The notes: generated by a model from the sequence alone, not told the origin. Shown: positions 1-8,702, counted from the first letter of the stretch. The stretch is DNA of 11,332 nt from an uncultured Variovorax sp. (GCA_946478645.1 CAMLCW010000158.1:1-11332); one strand, 5' to 3'. Translations and numbers: made by a program.

Positions 1-2
1 AC

Positions 3-608
3 GATGACCAAAGCGTGCGTGCGGCGATGGAGGATCTCATTGGCTCGCTGGGCTTCGGGATCGTGACCTTTGCCTCGGCCGCCGAGTACGTGGCAAGCGG
101 GAGCTACACGGTGCCTGCCTGCCTGGTACTGGACGTGAAGCTTCCCGACATGAGTGGCCTCGAGCTGCAGCGGCAACTCGCTGGTCGCCAGCATCCGCCG
201 ATCATCTTCATCTCTGGCCATGGCGACATCCCCTCGACCGTCCGCGCCATGAAGGCGGGCGCTGTGGATTTCCTGCCCAAGCCATTTGACGAGCAGCAGT
301 TGCTGGCCGCCGTCGAATCGGCCATGAGGCGGCACCGCCTGGAGCAATCGGTACAGGCCGAAGTCGCGGAGCTTGAACGACGCCACCAGGCGCTCACCCG
401 GCGAGAGCGGGAGGTCTTGCCCCTCATTGCGCGAGGCCTGCTCAACAAACAGGTTGCTGCAAGCCTCGGCATCAGTGAAGTTACGCTGCAAATCCATCGT
501 GGCAACGTCATGCGCAAGATGCAGGCGGAATCCTTCGCCGATCTGGTGCGCATGTCGATCAAGCTTGGCATCGCGAACCCCGCGGACACCGACCCGCGCA
601 TCCCGTGA
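3..608 (+). CDS. FixJ/NarL-family response regulator, 5'-truncated by the window edge
   Basis: Two-domain transcription factor with an N-terminal receiver and a C-terminal LuxR-type helix-turn-helix. The frame is open from base 3 and reads DDQSV, the acidic pocket found near residue 10 of receivers, so the true start lies a few codons upstream of the window; the GTG at 15 is internal. The phospho-acceptor Asp is encoded at 132-134 in VLDVKLPDMSG and the conserved Lys at 279-281 in LPKPF. The HTH runs from about 393 to 560, beginning LTRREREVL, and contains VMRKMQAESFADLVRM, typical of FixJ-like regulators. It ends in a GTGA overlap with the receiver-only gene, so the two are probably translationally coupled. 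Likely role: DNA-binding output for the large kinase of this operon. The domain calls follow from motifs; the partner and the target genes are inference. Confidence 0.9.
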   Translation, partial: DDQSVRAAMEDLIGSLGFGIVTFASAAEYVASGSYTVPACLVLDVKLPDMSGLELQRQLAGRQHPPIIFISGHGDIPSTVRAMKAGAVDFLPKPFDEQQLLAAVESAMRRHRLEQSVQAEVAELERRHQALTRREREVLPLIARGLLNKQVAASLGISEVTLQIHRGNVMRKMQAESFADLVRMSIKLGIANPADTDPRIP

Positions 609-991
609 ACACCAGAGCGCGCGCCACCATTGCAGTGGTCGACGACGACCTGGTAGTGCTCGAGTCCGTATCGGATCTGCTTGAATCGGCGGGGTATGTT
701 GCGCTCACGTTCTCCTCGGCGAACGCCTTGCTTCGCGGCGGAGCCCTGCAGGCGATCGACTGCCTCATCTCGGACATCTGCATGCCCGGCCTGGATGGGT
801 GGGAGGTCATGGCACTGGCCCACCAGCAGAGGCCGCAGTTGCCCATCATCCTGCTCACGGCGGACGACCAACGGGCACGCATGCCCCGCAGCATGCCGTT
901 GGCCCGGGACGTGCGTGCCTTGTTCGGCAAGCCTTTCGACGCGCAGGCACTTCTCTCTGCCATTGCAAGTGCATTGGAGCCCCGGACGTGA
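605..991 (+). CDS. Stand-alone receiver-domain (CheY-like) protein
   Basis: A 128-residue single receiver domain with no output domain. The key residues are present: acidic pocket D13-D15, phospho-acceptor D57 in LISDICMPGLDG, T85 in ILLTADD and K109 in FGKPF. The GTG at 605 overlaps the TGA of the preceding regulator (GTGA), and its own TGA at 989-991 overlaps the GTG of the next gene in the same way. I see no good ribosome binding site before the start, which fits translation by coupling. A receiver without output usually works as a phosphorelay intermediate, a phosphate sink or a protein-protein switch; here it most likely takes phosphate from the adjacent giant kinase. It could alternatively be the detached receiver of a hybrid kinase. 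The specific role is inferred from position. Confidence 0.9.
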   Translation: MNTRARATIAVVDDDLVVLESVSDLLESAGYVALTFSSANALLRGGALQAIDCLISDICMPGLDGWEVMALAHQQRPQLPIILLTADDQRARMPRSMPLARDVRALFGKPFDAQALLSAIASALEPRT

Positions 992-3900
992 CGACACCCG
1001 AATTGCACTCTGAAGCCAGCATGTTGTGGCGGGACGCTGAACGTACCGTGTACCGCAGAACAAGTCGGCCATCCGGTGCGGCCGGGCAGTCCGTCCTTGT
1101 CGTGGCGGCGGGCCCTGGGCCGGTGCACCGGACGAGCGCCGAACGACTCCTCCACGAATTCCAGCTGGCAGACGCGCTCGACGCCGCCTGGGCGGTGCTG
1201 CCGCTCGAGTATGTGCGTTCGGATTCGGCCCTCGTTCTCCGGGACCCCGGAGGGGACTTGCTGGCCCACCTGGTCGGCACCGAACTGCCGATCGGCAACG
1301 TTCTGCGGATCGGCGTCGAACTGTCCAGGGCCGTTGCGCAGATGCATGACAACGGTGTGCTTCACAAGGACATCAAGCCCAGCAACATCTTTGTGCTGCC
1401 ATCGAACGCGAGCGTACGTTTGACGGGGTTCGGCATCGCTGCCCGGATCGCGAGGGAACGCACTGCGCCCGCATCGCCTGAAGTCATCGCTGGAACCTTC
1501 GCCTACATGTCGCCGGAGCAGACAGGCCGCGGCGGCCGCAGCCTCGATGCACGCAGTGACCTGTATTCGCTTGGCATCAGTCTCTACGAGCTGTTGACGG
1601 GAGTCTTGCCATTTCGGGCCGTCGATGCGGCGGAATGGATCCATTGCCACCTCGCTCGACATCCGGCCCCGCCAAGTGACAGGCGGGCCGGCGTGCCTCC
1701 GCAGCTGAGCGCGATCATCCTGAAGCTCCTGAACAAGGCCGTGGAGGACCGGTACCAGACCGCCACCGGTCTTCACCGCGACCTCGTGCAATGCCTGAGC
1801 CAATGGGAGGCCGGCGAAAGCATCGAGAGCTTTCCACCGGGATTGCAGGATCGCACCGCCGAACTGCGCTTCGGCGAGCGACTGTATGGGCGTGACGCGG
1901 ATGTCAATGCGCTGCAGGCTGCATGCCAGCGGGTGGTCGACTCGGGAATCCGGGAGCTGGTGCTGGTTTCGGGATACTCCGGAGTCGGCAAGTCTTCGCT
2001 CGTGAACAAACTGCAAATGACGGCGGAAGCCGCTCATGGCCGGTTCGCGGCGGGAAAGTTCGATCAGTACAAGCAAGGAATTCCCTACGCAACGATCGCC
2101 CAGGCGTTCAAGAGCTTGGTCCGAGAACTATTGGGCAAGCGCGAAGAGGAGCTCGAACAATGGCGAGTTCGATTGCGTCACGCACTGGCCCCACATGGCC
2201 AACTGATCGTCAATCTGGTCCCTGAGCTCGAACTGCTGATCGGAGTGCAAGCTCAAGTTCCAGAGCTCTCGGGCGGCGAGGCGCGGACTCGCTTTCTGCT
2301 CGTCGTCAGGCAGTTCCTGAGTGTGTTCGCAGGTCCGGAGCGACCTCTCGTCCTATTCCTTGATGATCTGCAATGGCTCGATGCGGCCACCTTGGAAATC
2401 TTCGAGTCGCTCGCCACGCACCCGGACGTTCGCAACCTTCTGCTGGTAGGCGCCTACCGCACCAATGAGGTCGATGCGCGCCATACGCTTCAACGCAGCA
2501 TCGACGCCATCCGCCATTCGGATGCCACGCTGCATGAAGTGGTGCTCGGAGGACTACAGCCGCAGGAAGTCGAGCGGATGTTGGCTGAGGCATTGAGATG
2601 TCGCGACGGCACCGAGATCTCAGCGCTTGCCGCATGTGTGCACGAGAAGACCGGCGGTAATCCTCTCTTCGCTCAGCAGTTCGTGGCGACCCTGGCCGAC
2701 GACGGCTCGCTGAAATACGACGCATTGCAGCTCCGGTGGCGCTGGGACCTGCAGCGCATCCGTGAACAGCGGGCAACCGACAACATTGCGGAACTCATGA
2801 TCGAGCGCGTCCGGCGATTGCCCTCCGATGCGTTGTCAGTGATGCAGATGCTCGCTTGTATGGGTGGCCATGTCGAGAAGGTTTCCCTGAGCCTGGTGTT
2901 GGAGGAGCCTTTGGCTGCCATCCAGGAGCGACTTCACGAGGCGCTGAGATTAGGGCTCGTGGTGGACCACCAGAACGCCTACTCCTTCGCTCACGACCGG
3001 GTTCACGAGGCTGCTTACGGCACGGTGCTCGAGTCTGACCGCGCAAAACTCCATCTCCGCGTCGGCACGTGCCTCTTGCGTGCCGCGGACGAAAAAGATC
3101 TGGACGCGCACATCTTCGAGATCGTCAGCCACTTCAACAAAGCCGGAGGCCCGGCGCTGAATTCAGAGCAGCGGGCAGCGACGGCGAGGTTGAACCTTCG
3201 TGCTGGCAGAAGGGCTCGGGCCTCGTCGGCGTACATCGAAGCATGCCGATACCTGGACCTCGGGCGTACGCAAATCGGTGAGTCGACCGGGCGCGAGAAC
3301 CCCGAGTTGGCGTTCGAGTTGGCCTTGGAGTATGCGGAATGCTCTTTTCTGGGCGGCAAGCTTGCCGAGACGGAGAGCATGGTGGAGTACCTGCTGTTGC
3401 ATGCGAGGCGACCGCTTGATGTCGCAGCGACCTATCGCCTGAAAGTCGAACTCCACGCCGTCGGCACGGAATACAAGGAGGCCGTTCAGAGCGGGCTCAT
3501 CGCACTGGGTCAATTGGGCATCGACGTGCCCCCGCATCCCTCCGCGGAGGACGTCAATGCGGAGTACTCCAAAGTCTGGGCCAACTTGAATGGTCGACCC
3601 ATCGATGTCATCGCAGACCTTCCGCCGATGGCCGACCCGGCAAAGCAAGCGTCCATGCGCCTGCTGGCAGAGCTTTGGCCGCCGGCGTATTTCACGGACT
3701 TCAACCTGGTGGTGGTCGTTGTCTGCAAGATGGTCAACTTGAGCCTGCTTCACGGGTCGACCCATCTTTCCAATCAGGGCTTCGCGCTACTGGGTTGGCT
3801 GATGGGCCCGGTGTTCGGCCGCTTCGACGAAGGCTACCGCGTGTGTCAGCTCGCCTATGGACTTGCCGCCGAACGAGACTCCGTTCTCGACCACGGAAGG

Positions 3901-6525
3901 ACATGCCTGACGATGGCGTTGACGTCATCCTGGACGCAACCCCTTGACGTGTCGCTCGGCAAGTTCCGGGATGCCATCCGGCTGGCCGTAGATGCCGGCG
4001 ATCTCTATTTCGCGTGCTATTGCGGCTACCTGGGCAGCTCGCACCTTCTCGTGCGGGGGCAAGGCCTGGCTGAAGCGCAGGAGGAATGTCGAAAGTATCT
4101 CAAGTTCGGCAATGACGTCGGCTTCGCCAATGCGGCAGCGGTCACTGCAACTGTTGAAAGAACCATCGCGTGCCTGCTCGGACAAACCAGAAGCCTGACG
4201 GACTTCACCGATGACACCTTCGACGGTGCGGCTTTCGAGGCGAGTCTCGCGACCTCGCGGATGAACAATCTCGTCCAATGGTATTGGCAGCGAAAGACAC
4301 TCCTGCATTTCATGGCCGGTGAATTCGACGAGGCGCTAGCCGCATCCAGACGCGTGGACACCGACCCGTTGACGCGTATCGTCCAGATTGAATACCTCGA
4401 ATACCATTACTTCAGCGCGTTGACGATCTGCGCCGTGATGTCACGCGTTCCTGAGTCGCAGAGACACAACTTGCGCGCCAGGCTTGGCGGACACCACCAC
4501 ATCATTGGCCAGTGGGCGCGCGACACGAGGTCGGCGACGTTCACCGACAAGCTATTGCTGGTCGAGGCGGAGATGGCGCGTCTTGAAGGGCGCCCGCAGG
4601 ATGCCGAAATTCTGTACGAGCAGAGTGCCAACGCCGCTCGCCAGAACGGATTCCGGCACGGCGAGGCCTTGGCGTGCGAGCTTGCAAGCCGCTTCTATCG
4701 AGATCGAGGAATGACCCGTGTTGCTCATGCCTTGCTCAGGGAAGCCATCGAAGCCTATGAGCGTTGGGGAGCAAAGGGAAAGCTTGCGCAATTGGAGGCG
4801 GCGTATCCGGAGTTCCTGCGTCCGAGTGCGCACATGTTTGCGGTTGCCACGACAGTTGCGTCATTGGAGCGAATCAATCTTGAGCGTGTTCTCAAGGAAT
4901 CGAAGGCAGTAGCGAGCGAATTCGTTGGCGACGAGCTGGTCACGACCCTCATGCGCACGGTGGTCGAGCATGCCGGGGCGGAACGTGGCCTCCTGCTCGT
5001 GCCCAAGGGAGACGGATTCGAGATCGAGGCGGAGGCCTCGACGACGGGCGAAACGGTGGAGGTCGAGTTGAGAATCGATCACGCTTCGACCCACGCCATT
5101 GCGGAGTCCATCGTCCGCTTCGCGATTCGATCGCGCGAGAGTGTCATCGTCGAGGACGCCTTGTCCGATCCTCGTCTCGCGGTGGATCCCGATGTTCGCG
5201 AACGGCGTGTCAGGTCAGTCCTTTGCCTGCCGCTCCTGGGCTCCGGAAAGCTTCAGGGTGTTCTCTACCTCGAGAACAACTTCGCTCCCGGTGTTTTCAC
5301 GGCGACGCACCTGGAAGTGCTCAAGTTGCTTGCTTCGCATGCCGCCGTTTCGCTTGAGAATGCGCGCCTTTACCGCGAGCTGGCAGCCAGGGAGTCACGA
5401 ATCCGGCGCCTCGTCGAGTCGGACGTCATCGGCATTGTTTTCTGGGACGTCAGCGGCCAACTCCTGGATGCCAACGACGCTTTCCTGCAGATGTTGGGAT
5501 ATAGCCGCGAAGAACTCGAGAGCGGCTCATTGCGGTGGTACGACATGACGCCACCTGAATGGCATGAACAGGTGAATCGTGAAGTTCAGGAGCTCAATGA
5601 GACAGGTGCGCTTCGACCTGTGGAGAAGGAGTACTTCCACAAGGACGGGACCCGCATCCCCTGCCTGCTCGGCGCCGCAACCTTCGAGGAAACGCAGACC
5701 AAAGGCGTGGCCATCATCGTCGACCTGAGGAAACAAAAGGCGGCCGAGGCGAGGGCGGTCGAAGTCGAGCGCCGCAATCGACTTCTTCAGACGGACCTCG
5801 CCCATGCAAACCGGGTCACGACAATGGGCGAGCTCGCGGCTTGGATTTCGCACGACGTCAGGCAGCCGCTGGTCGGAGTGGTGTCGGGTGCGAACGCGGG
5901 CTTGCGCTGGCTTGCAAACGACCCGCCCAATGTCGCTGCCGCTGCGCGCTCGTTCGCGCGCATCGTGCGGGACGGGATGTACGCGGGCGAGGTGCTCGAT
6001 CGCACGAGGGCGCTCTTCAAGAAGCTCCCGCCGAAGGCCGAACGCATCGACGTCAACCCGATCATCATCGAGACCCTGGCCTTGGTTCGGCCGCAGGCGG
6101 AGCGCAAGGGCGTCGAGGTTCGGACGCGGCTTGCCGACGCTGGCGTGATCGTTTTCGCCGATCGAACACAGATCCAGCAAGTCATCCTGAACCTACTCGT
6201 CAACGCGATCGAAGCGATGGAATCCAATGAGTTGCATCCTCGAGAATTGCTGATCAGTTCCTGCCGCAAGGACGGGTCAGTTCGCGTTGACGTCTTCGAT
6301 ACCGGAGCTGGCTTGCCTGCCGATGCGACGCACCGCCTCTTCGAGGCGTTCTACACCACAAAGCCCGAAGGCCTTGGCATGGGACTGCGCATCTGCAAGG
6401 CAGTCATCGAATCGTTTGATGGGCGCATCGGTGCTGTCGCGAACGCGGACCGAGGCTCGGACTTCTACTTCGAGCTTCCTCAAGCTGAAGCTGAAGATGG
6501 GGGAGCAGGTGGTCGTCCGGCGTGA
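988..6525 (+). CDS. Giant protein kinase-like / AAA ATPase / GAF / PAS / histidine kinase
   Basis: An 1845-residue cytosolic sensor kinase of the family usually named trifunctional Ser/Thr kinase, ATP-binding protein and sensor histidine kinase. Domains in order: kinase-like, about residues 15-265, with HKD at 126-128, N133 and SPEQ at 175-178; AAA_16-type ATPase from about 299, with Walker A GYSGVGKS at 329-336 and Walker B LFLDD at 456-460; a long TPR-like helical region at about 720-1280; GAF at about 1313-1457; PAS at about 1469-1590; HisKA with H1622 in SHDVRQP; HATPase_c with N1739, DTGAG at 1771-1775 and GLGMG at 1795-1799. No membrane segment or receiver is visible. GTG 988 is chosen for its GTGA overlap with the upstream stop and the GGAG at 976-979; ATG 1021 is an alternative. 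The kinase head has G147 where DFG has Asp and lacks a clear nucleotide-binding Lys. Codon use is less G/C-biased than downstream. The signal sensed is unknown. Confidence 0.9.
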   Translation: MTTPELHSEASMLWRDAERTVYRRTSRPSGAAGQSVLVVAAGPGPVHRTSAERLLHEFQLADALDAAWAVLPLEYVRSDSALVLRDPGGDLLAHLVGTELPIGNVLRIGVELSRAVAQMHDNGVLHKDIKPSNIFVLPSNASVRLTGFGIAARIARERTAPASPEVIAGTFAYMSPEQTGRGGRSLDARSDLYSLGISLYELLTGVLPFRAVDAAEWIHCHLARHPAPPSDRRAGVPPQLSAIILKLLNKAVEDRYQTATGLHRDLVQCLSQWEAGESIESFPPGLQDRTAELRFGERLYGRDADVNALQAACQRVVDSGIRELVLVSGYSGVGKSSLVNKLQMTAEAAHGRFAAGKFDQYKQGIPYATIAQAFKSLVRELLGKREEELEQWRVRLRHALAPHGQLIVNLVPELELLIGVQAQVPELSGGEARTRFLLVVRQFLSVFAGPERPLVLFLDDLQWLDAATLEIFESLATHPDVRNLLLVGAYRTNEVDARHTLQRSIDAIRHSDATLHEVVLGGLQPQEVERMLAEALRCRDGTEISALAACVHEKTGGNPLFAQQFVATLADDGSLKYDALQLRWRWDLQRIREQRATDNIAELMIERVRRLPSDALSVMQMLACMGGHVEKVSLSLVLEEPLAAIQERLHEALRLGLVVDHQNAYSFAHDRVHEAAYGTVLESDRAKLHLRVGTCLLRAADEKDLDAHIFEIVSHFNKAGGPALNSEQRAATARLNLRAGRRARASSAYIEACRYLDLGRTQIGESTGRENPELAFELALEYAECSFLGGKLAETESMVEYLLLHARRPLDVAATYRLKVELHAVGTEYKEAVQSGLIALGQLGIDVPPHPSAEDVNAEYSKVWANLNGRPIDVIADLPPMADPAKQASMRLLAELWPPAYFTDFNLVVVVVCKMVNLSLLHGSTHLSNQGFALLGWLMGPVFGRFDEGYRVCQLAYGLAAERDSVLDHGRTCLTMALTSSWTQPLDVSLGKFRDAIRLAVDAGDLYFACYCGYLGSSHLLVRGQGLAEAQEECRKYLKFGNDVGFANAAAVTATVERTIACLLGQTRSLTDFTDDTFDGAAFEASLATSRMNNLVQWYWQRKTLLHFMAGEFDEALAASRRVDTDPLTRIVQIEYLEYHYFSALTICAVMSRVPESQRHNLRARLGGHHHIIGQWARDTRSATFTDKLLLVEAEMARLEGRPQDAEILYEQSANAARQNGFRHGEALACELASRFYRDRGMTRVAHALLREAIEAYERWGAKGKLAQLEAAYPEFLRPSAHMFAVATTVASLERINLERVLKESKAVASEFVGDELVTTLMRTVVEHAGAERGLLLVPKGDGFEIEAEASTTGETVEVELRIDHASTHAIAESIVRFAIRSRESVIVEDALSDPRLAVDPDVRERRVRSVLCLPLLGSGKLQGVLYLENNFAPGVFTATHLEVLKLLASHAAVSLENARLYRELAARESRIRRLVESDVIGIVFWDVSGQLLDANDAFLQMLGYSREELESGSLRWYDMTPPEWHEQVNREVQELNETGALRPVEKEYFHKDGTRIPCLLGAATFEETQTKGVAIIVDLRKQKAAEARAVEVERRNRLLQTDLAHANRVTTMGELAAWISHDVRQPLVGVVSGANAGLRWLANDPPNVAAAARSFARIVRDGMYAGEVLDRTRALFKKLPPKAERIDVNPIIIETLALVRPQAERKGVEVRTRLADAGVIVFADRTQIQQVILNLLVNAIEAMESNELHPRELLISSCRKDGSVRVDVFDTGAGLPADATHRLFEAFYTTKPEGLGMGLRICKAVIESFDGRIGAVANADRGSDFYFELPQAEAEDGGAGGRPA

Positions 6526-6556
6526 GGACGTTTGTCAGCCAGGGGCCGGCTCTTTC

Positions 6557-6562
6557 GAGGGG
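6557..6562 (+). promoter_or_regulatory. Ribosome binding site that fixes the start of the 7TM histidine kinase
   Basis: GAGGGG lies five bases before the GTG at 6568. It favours that start over the in-frame TTG at 6532, which has no comparable site. It also argues that this gene starts independently, unlike the GTGA-coupled genes before it. Confidence 0.6.
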
Positions 6563-6567
6563 CGCGA

Positions 6568-8571
6568 GTGAGCACCCCTGCGGCGCCGCGGCGCCAGAGG
6601 TGGCTGTTCAGGCGCCTCGGCAGTGGCCGCGCCACGCCGTTCTGGACCACCGCGGTGCTGGCCGCCTCGCTGGGGCTGCTCGTGGCCATGGTCGTTCTGT
6701 TCGGCTTCCGGCCGTCCGCCGCCGAGTCCGAGGCCATGCGCCTCACGCATGCCGAATGGCTGTTGGCCGAGGTCGAAAGCGGAGCCGGGGGCTTCAGTGC
6801 ACCGCCGCGCACCGTGGACAGCCACGCGCTGCCGGGCACCTGGCAACCGGTCGAACTGCCGTTCGCGCCGCCGATCGCACTGGTCCGCCAGGCCAGGGAT
6901 GGGCTCTCGCCCGCCGCAACCCGCGTTTCGTGGCTGCGCATCGCCACGCGCGGCCTGCCGCCCGACGTCGGTGCGCTCGCGCTGTTCGCGCGGCGCATCA
7001 AGACCGACGGCACCGTGGCCGTCTACGCCAACGGGCAACTGGTTCATCGCGCGCAGGAGGAAGGCCCGCTCTGGAACAGCACGCGCACGCCGCTCTGGGT
7101 GGTGCTCGAGCGCATGCCCGGAGAAGCGCCGCTCGAGGAAGTCCTGCTGCGGCTCGAGCACACGCGCAACACCCAGGTGGCGGTCTCGTCGCTGTGGGCC
7201 GGGCCCGAGGAGTCGCTGCGCGACCGCTACAACCGGCGCCTGTGGCTGCAGCAGGACCTGCCGGTGATGTTCAATGCGGCCTTCCTGGCGCTGGGCATGT
7301 TCGCGCTGTTCGTGTGGCTGCGGCGCCGCCGCGAGACCATCTACCTGCTCTTCTTCACCCTCGCGATCGCCTCCTTCCTGCGCGGGCTGCATTTCTACGT
7401 GGCGGTGCCGATCGCCAACGACTGGTTCGCCTGGCTCACGGTCAACTCGCTGTTCTGGCTCGTGGCGGTGGTGCATTTCGCGCTGCGCCAGCTGCATCGG
7501 CGCCGGCTGCGTTGGCTCACGGCCGCAGTGGTCGTGATCACGGTGCTGGTCGGCGTCCTGACCCTGCCGTGGCTTTCGGTCCTGCGGCATCCGCCGCAGG
7601 TCACGCCGCTGATCTATTTCGCGGGCGGGGCGATGGCCGCCGCCGTGGCGCTCGTGGGCGGCATCAGCGCATGGCGCCGCTCCAACGAGGGGCGGCTGGT
7701 GGCGGTCGGCATCGCGCTGTGCGTGCTGCTGGGTGCGTCCGACTGGCTGCTGCAGAACAACTTCTCGAGCCCCGAGGGCTGGTACATGGGCGCCTACACC
7801 AACGCCGTGACCTTCTGCGTCTTCGGCGTGCTCATGTACCGCCGCTACGTCAATGCCATCGGCGAGGTGGAGCGCGTCAACGCCGGGCTCGCCGAGCGCC
7901 TGCAGGCGCGCGAGGCCGAGCTCGATGCGAGCCACCGGCGGCTGCGCGAGATCGAGCGGCTGCAGACCATCGGCGACGAGCGCCGGCGCCTGATGCAGGA
8001 CATGCACGACGGCCTCGGCTCCTCGCTGATCAGCGCGATCCGCTCGGTGGAGGGCGGCGGCATGAAGGAAGGGCAGGTGTCCGAGCTCCTGAAGAGCTGC
8101 CTCGAGGACCTGAAGCTGGCCATCGATTCGATGGAGCCGCTCGAGGACGACCTGCTGCTGCTGCTCGCCACCCTGCGCTACCGCCTCGCGCCGCGGCTCG
8201 AGAGCTCGGGCGTGGCGCTGCAGTGGAACGTGCAGGAGCTGCCGCCGCTCGACTGGCTCGACCCGTCGAGCGCACTGCACATCCTGCGCATCGTGCAGGA
8301 GAGCATCGGCAACATCCTGCGCCACACGCGCGCGACCGAGATCCGCCTTTCCGCGGCGCCGGAAGCCGCCGGTGTGTGCGTGAGGATCGAGGACAACGGG
8401 CAGGGCTTCGATGCCGGAAAGGCGCTGGAGTGCAGCGGCGCACGCGGCATGCGCAACCAGATGCGGCGGGCGCAGGCCGTCGGCGGCAGCATCTCGTGGC
8501 AGTCGGGGCCGCAGGGCACGGTCTTCACGCTCTGGCTGCCGTTGCGGCGCGGCGGCGATGCGGCCGGATGA
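6568..8571 (+). CDS. Membrane sensor histidine kinase, 7TM-DISM plan with HisKA_3 core
   Basis: A 667-residue inner-membrane sensor kinase. One membrane segment lies at about residues 26-47, followed by a periplasmic region at about 48-230 that looks like a beta-rich 7TMR-DISM extracellular domain (pattern WLRIATRG, then VYANGQLVHR). Seven further hydrophobic segments follow at about 232-251, 256-271, 286-306, 317-337, 350-369, 377-395 and 409-426. A short coiled coil leads to the HisKA_3 dimerisation domain, with H480 in MQDMHDGLGSSL. The HATPase_c domain shows N582 and DNGQG at 609-613 and ends near LWLPL. HisKA_3 kinases normally phosphorylate NarL/LuxR-type regulators. None follows, so the FixJ-type regulator at the start of the window is a candidate partner. 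GTG 6568 is chosen for its ribosome binding site. Codons end almost always in G or C, unlike the preceding gene. Ligand unknown. Confidence 0.88.
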   Translation: MSTPAAPRRQRWLFRRLGSGRATPFWTTAVLAASLGLLVAMVVLFGFRPSAAESEAMRLTHAEWLLAEVESGAGGFSAPPRTVDSHALPGTWQPVELPFAPPIALVRQARDGLSPAATRVSWLRIATRGLPPDVGALALFARRIKTDGTVAVYANGQLVHRAQEEGPLWNSTRTPLWVVLERMPGEAPLEEVLLRLEHTRNTQVAVSSLWAGPEESLRDRYNRRLWLQQDLPVMFNAAFLALGMFALFVWLRRRRETIYLLFFTLAIASFLRGLHFYVAVPIANDWFAWLTVNSLFWLVAVVHFALRQLHRRRLRWLTAAVVVITVLVGVLTLPWLSVLRHPPQVTPLIYFAGGAMAAAVALVGGISAWRRSNEGRLVAVGIALCVLLGASDWLLQNNFSSPEGWYMGAYTNAVTFCVFGVLMYRRYVNAIGEVERVNAGLAERLQAREAELDASHRRLREIERLQTIGDERRRLMQDMHDGLGSSLISAIRSVEGGGMKEGQVSELLKSCLEDLKLAIDSMEPLEDDLLLLLATLRYRLAPRLESSGVALQWNVQELPPLDWLDPSSALHILRIVQESIGNILRHTRATEIRLSAAPEAAGVCVRIEDNGQGFDAGKALECSGARGMRNQMRRAQAVGGSISWQSGPQGTVFTLWLPLRRGGDAAG

Positions 8572-8702
8572 GTTGGACCGATCGGCCGGTCATCTGAGCC
8601 TCGATTGTTTCGATTTCGTGAACGCCGTGGTTCCTTCCTATGAGGGTTTTTACTTAGAGATCGGCGCACAATTCATCTCACAGGCCAGCCACAACGCTGA
8701 CC

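Noticed and set aside
799..987. N-terminal extension of the giant kinase frame back to 799
   Set aside because: It lies entirely inside the receiver gene in another frame. The GTG at 988 with GTGA overlap and GGAG is the natural start.
559..2076. Antisense open frame across the receiver and the start of the giant kinase
   Set aside because: It crosses two well-supported genes on the other strand and shows no domain.
6535..8325. Long antisense open frame opposite the 7TM kinase
   Set aside because: Same shadow effect; the composition is implausible and no motifs are visible.
8576..8591. GACCG/CGGTC inverted repeat after the 7TM kinase as a terminator
   Set aside because: The stem is only 5 pairs and no T-run follows.
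6522..8597. A 691-codon open frame starting at a GTG that overlaps the giant kinase stop (GTGA)
   Set aside because: It runs in another frame over the whole 7TM histidine kinase. Its product is Arg/Ala/Gly-rich with no domains, as expected for a shadow frame in GC-rich DNA, while the kinase frame has complete HisKA_3 and HATPase motifs.
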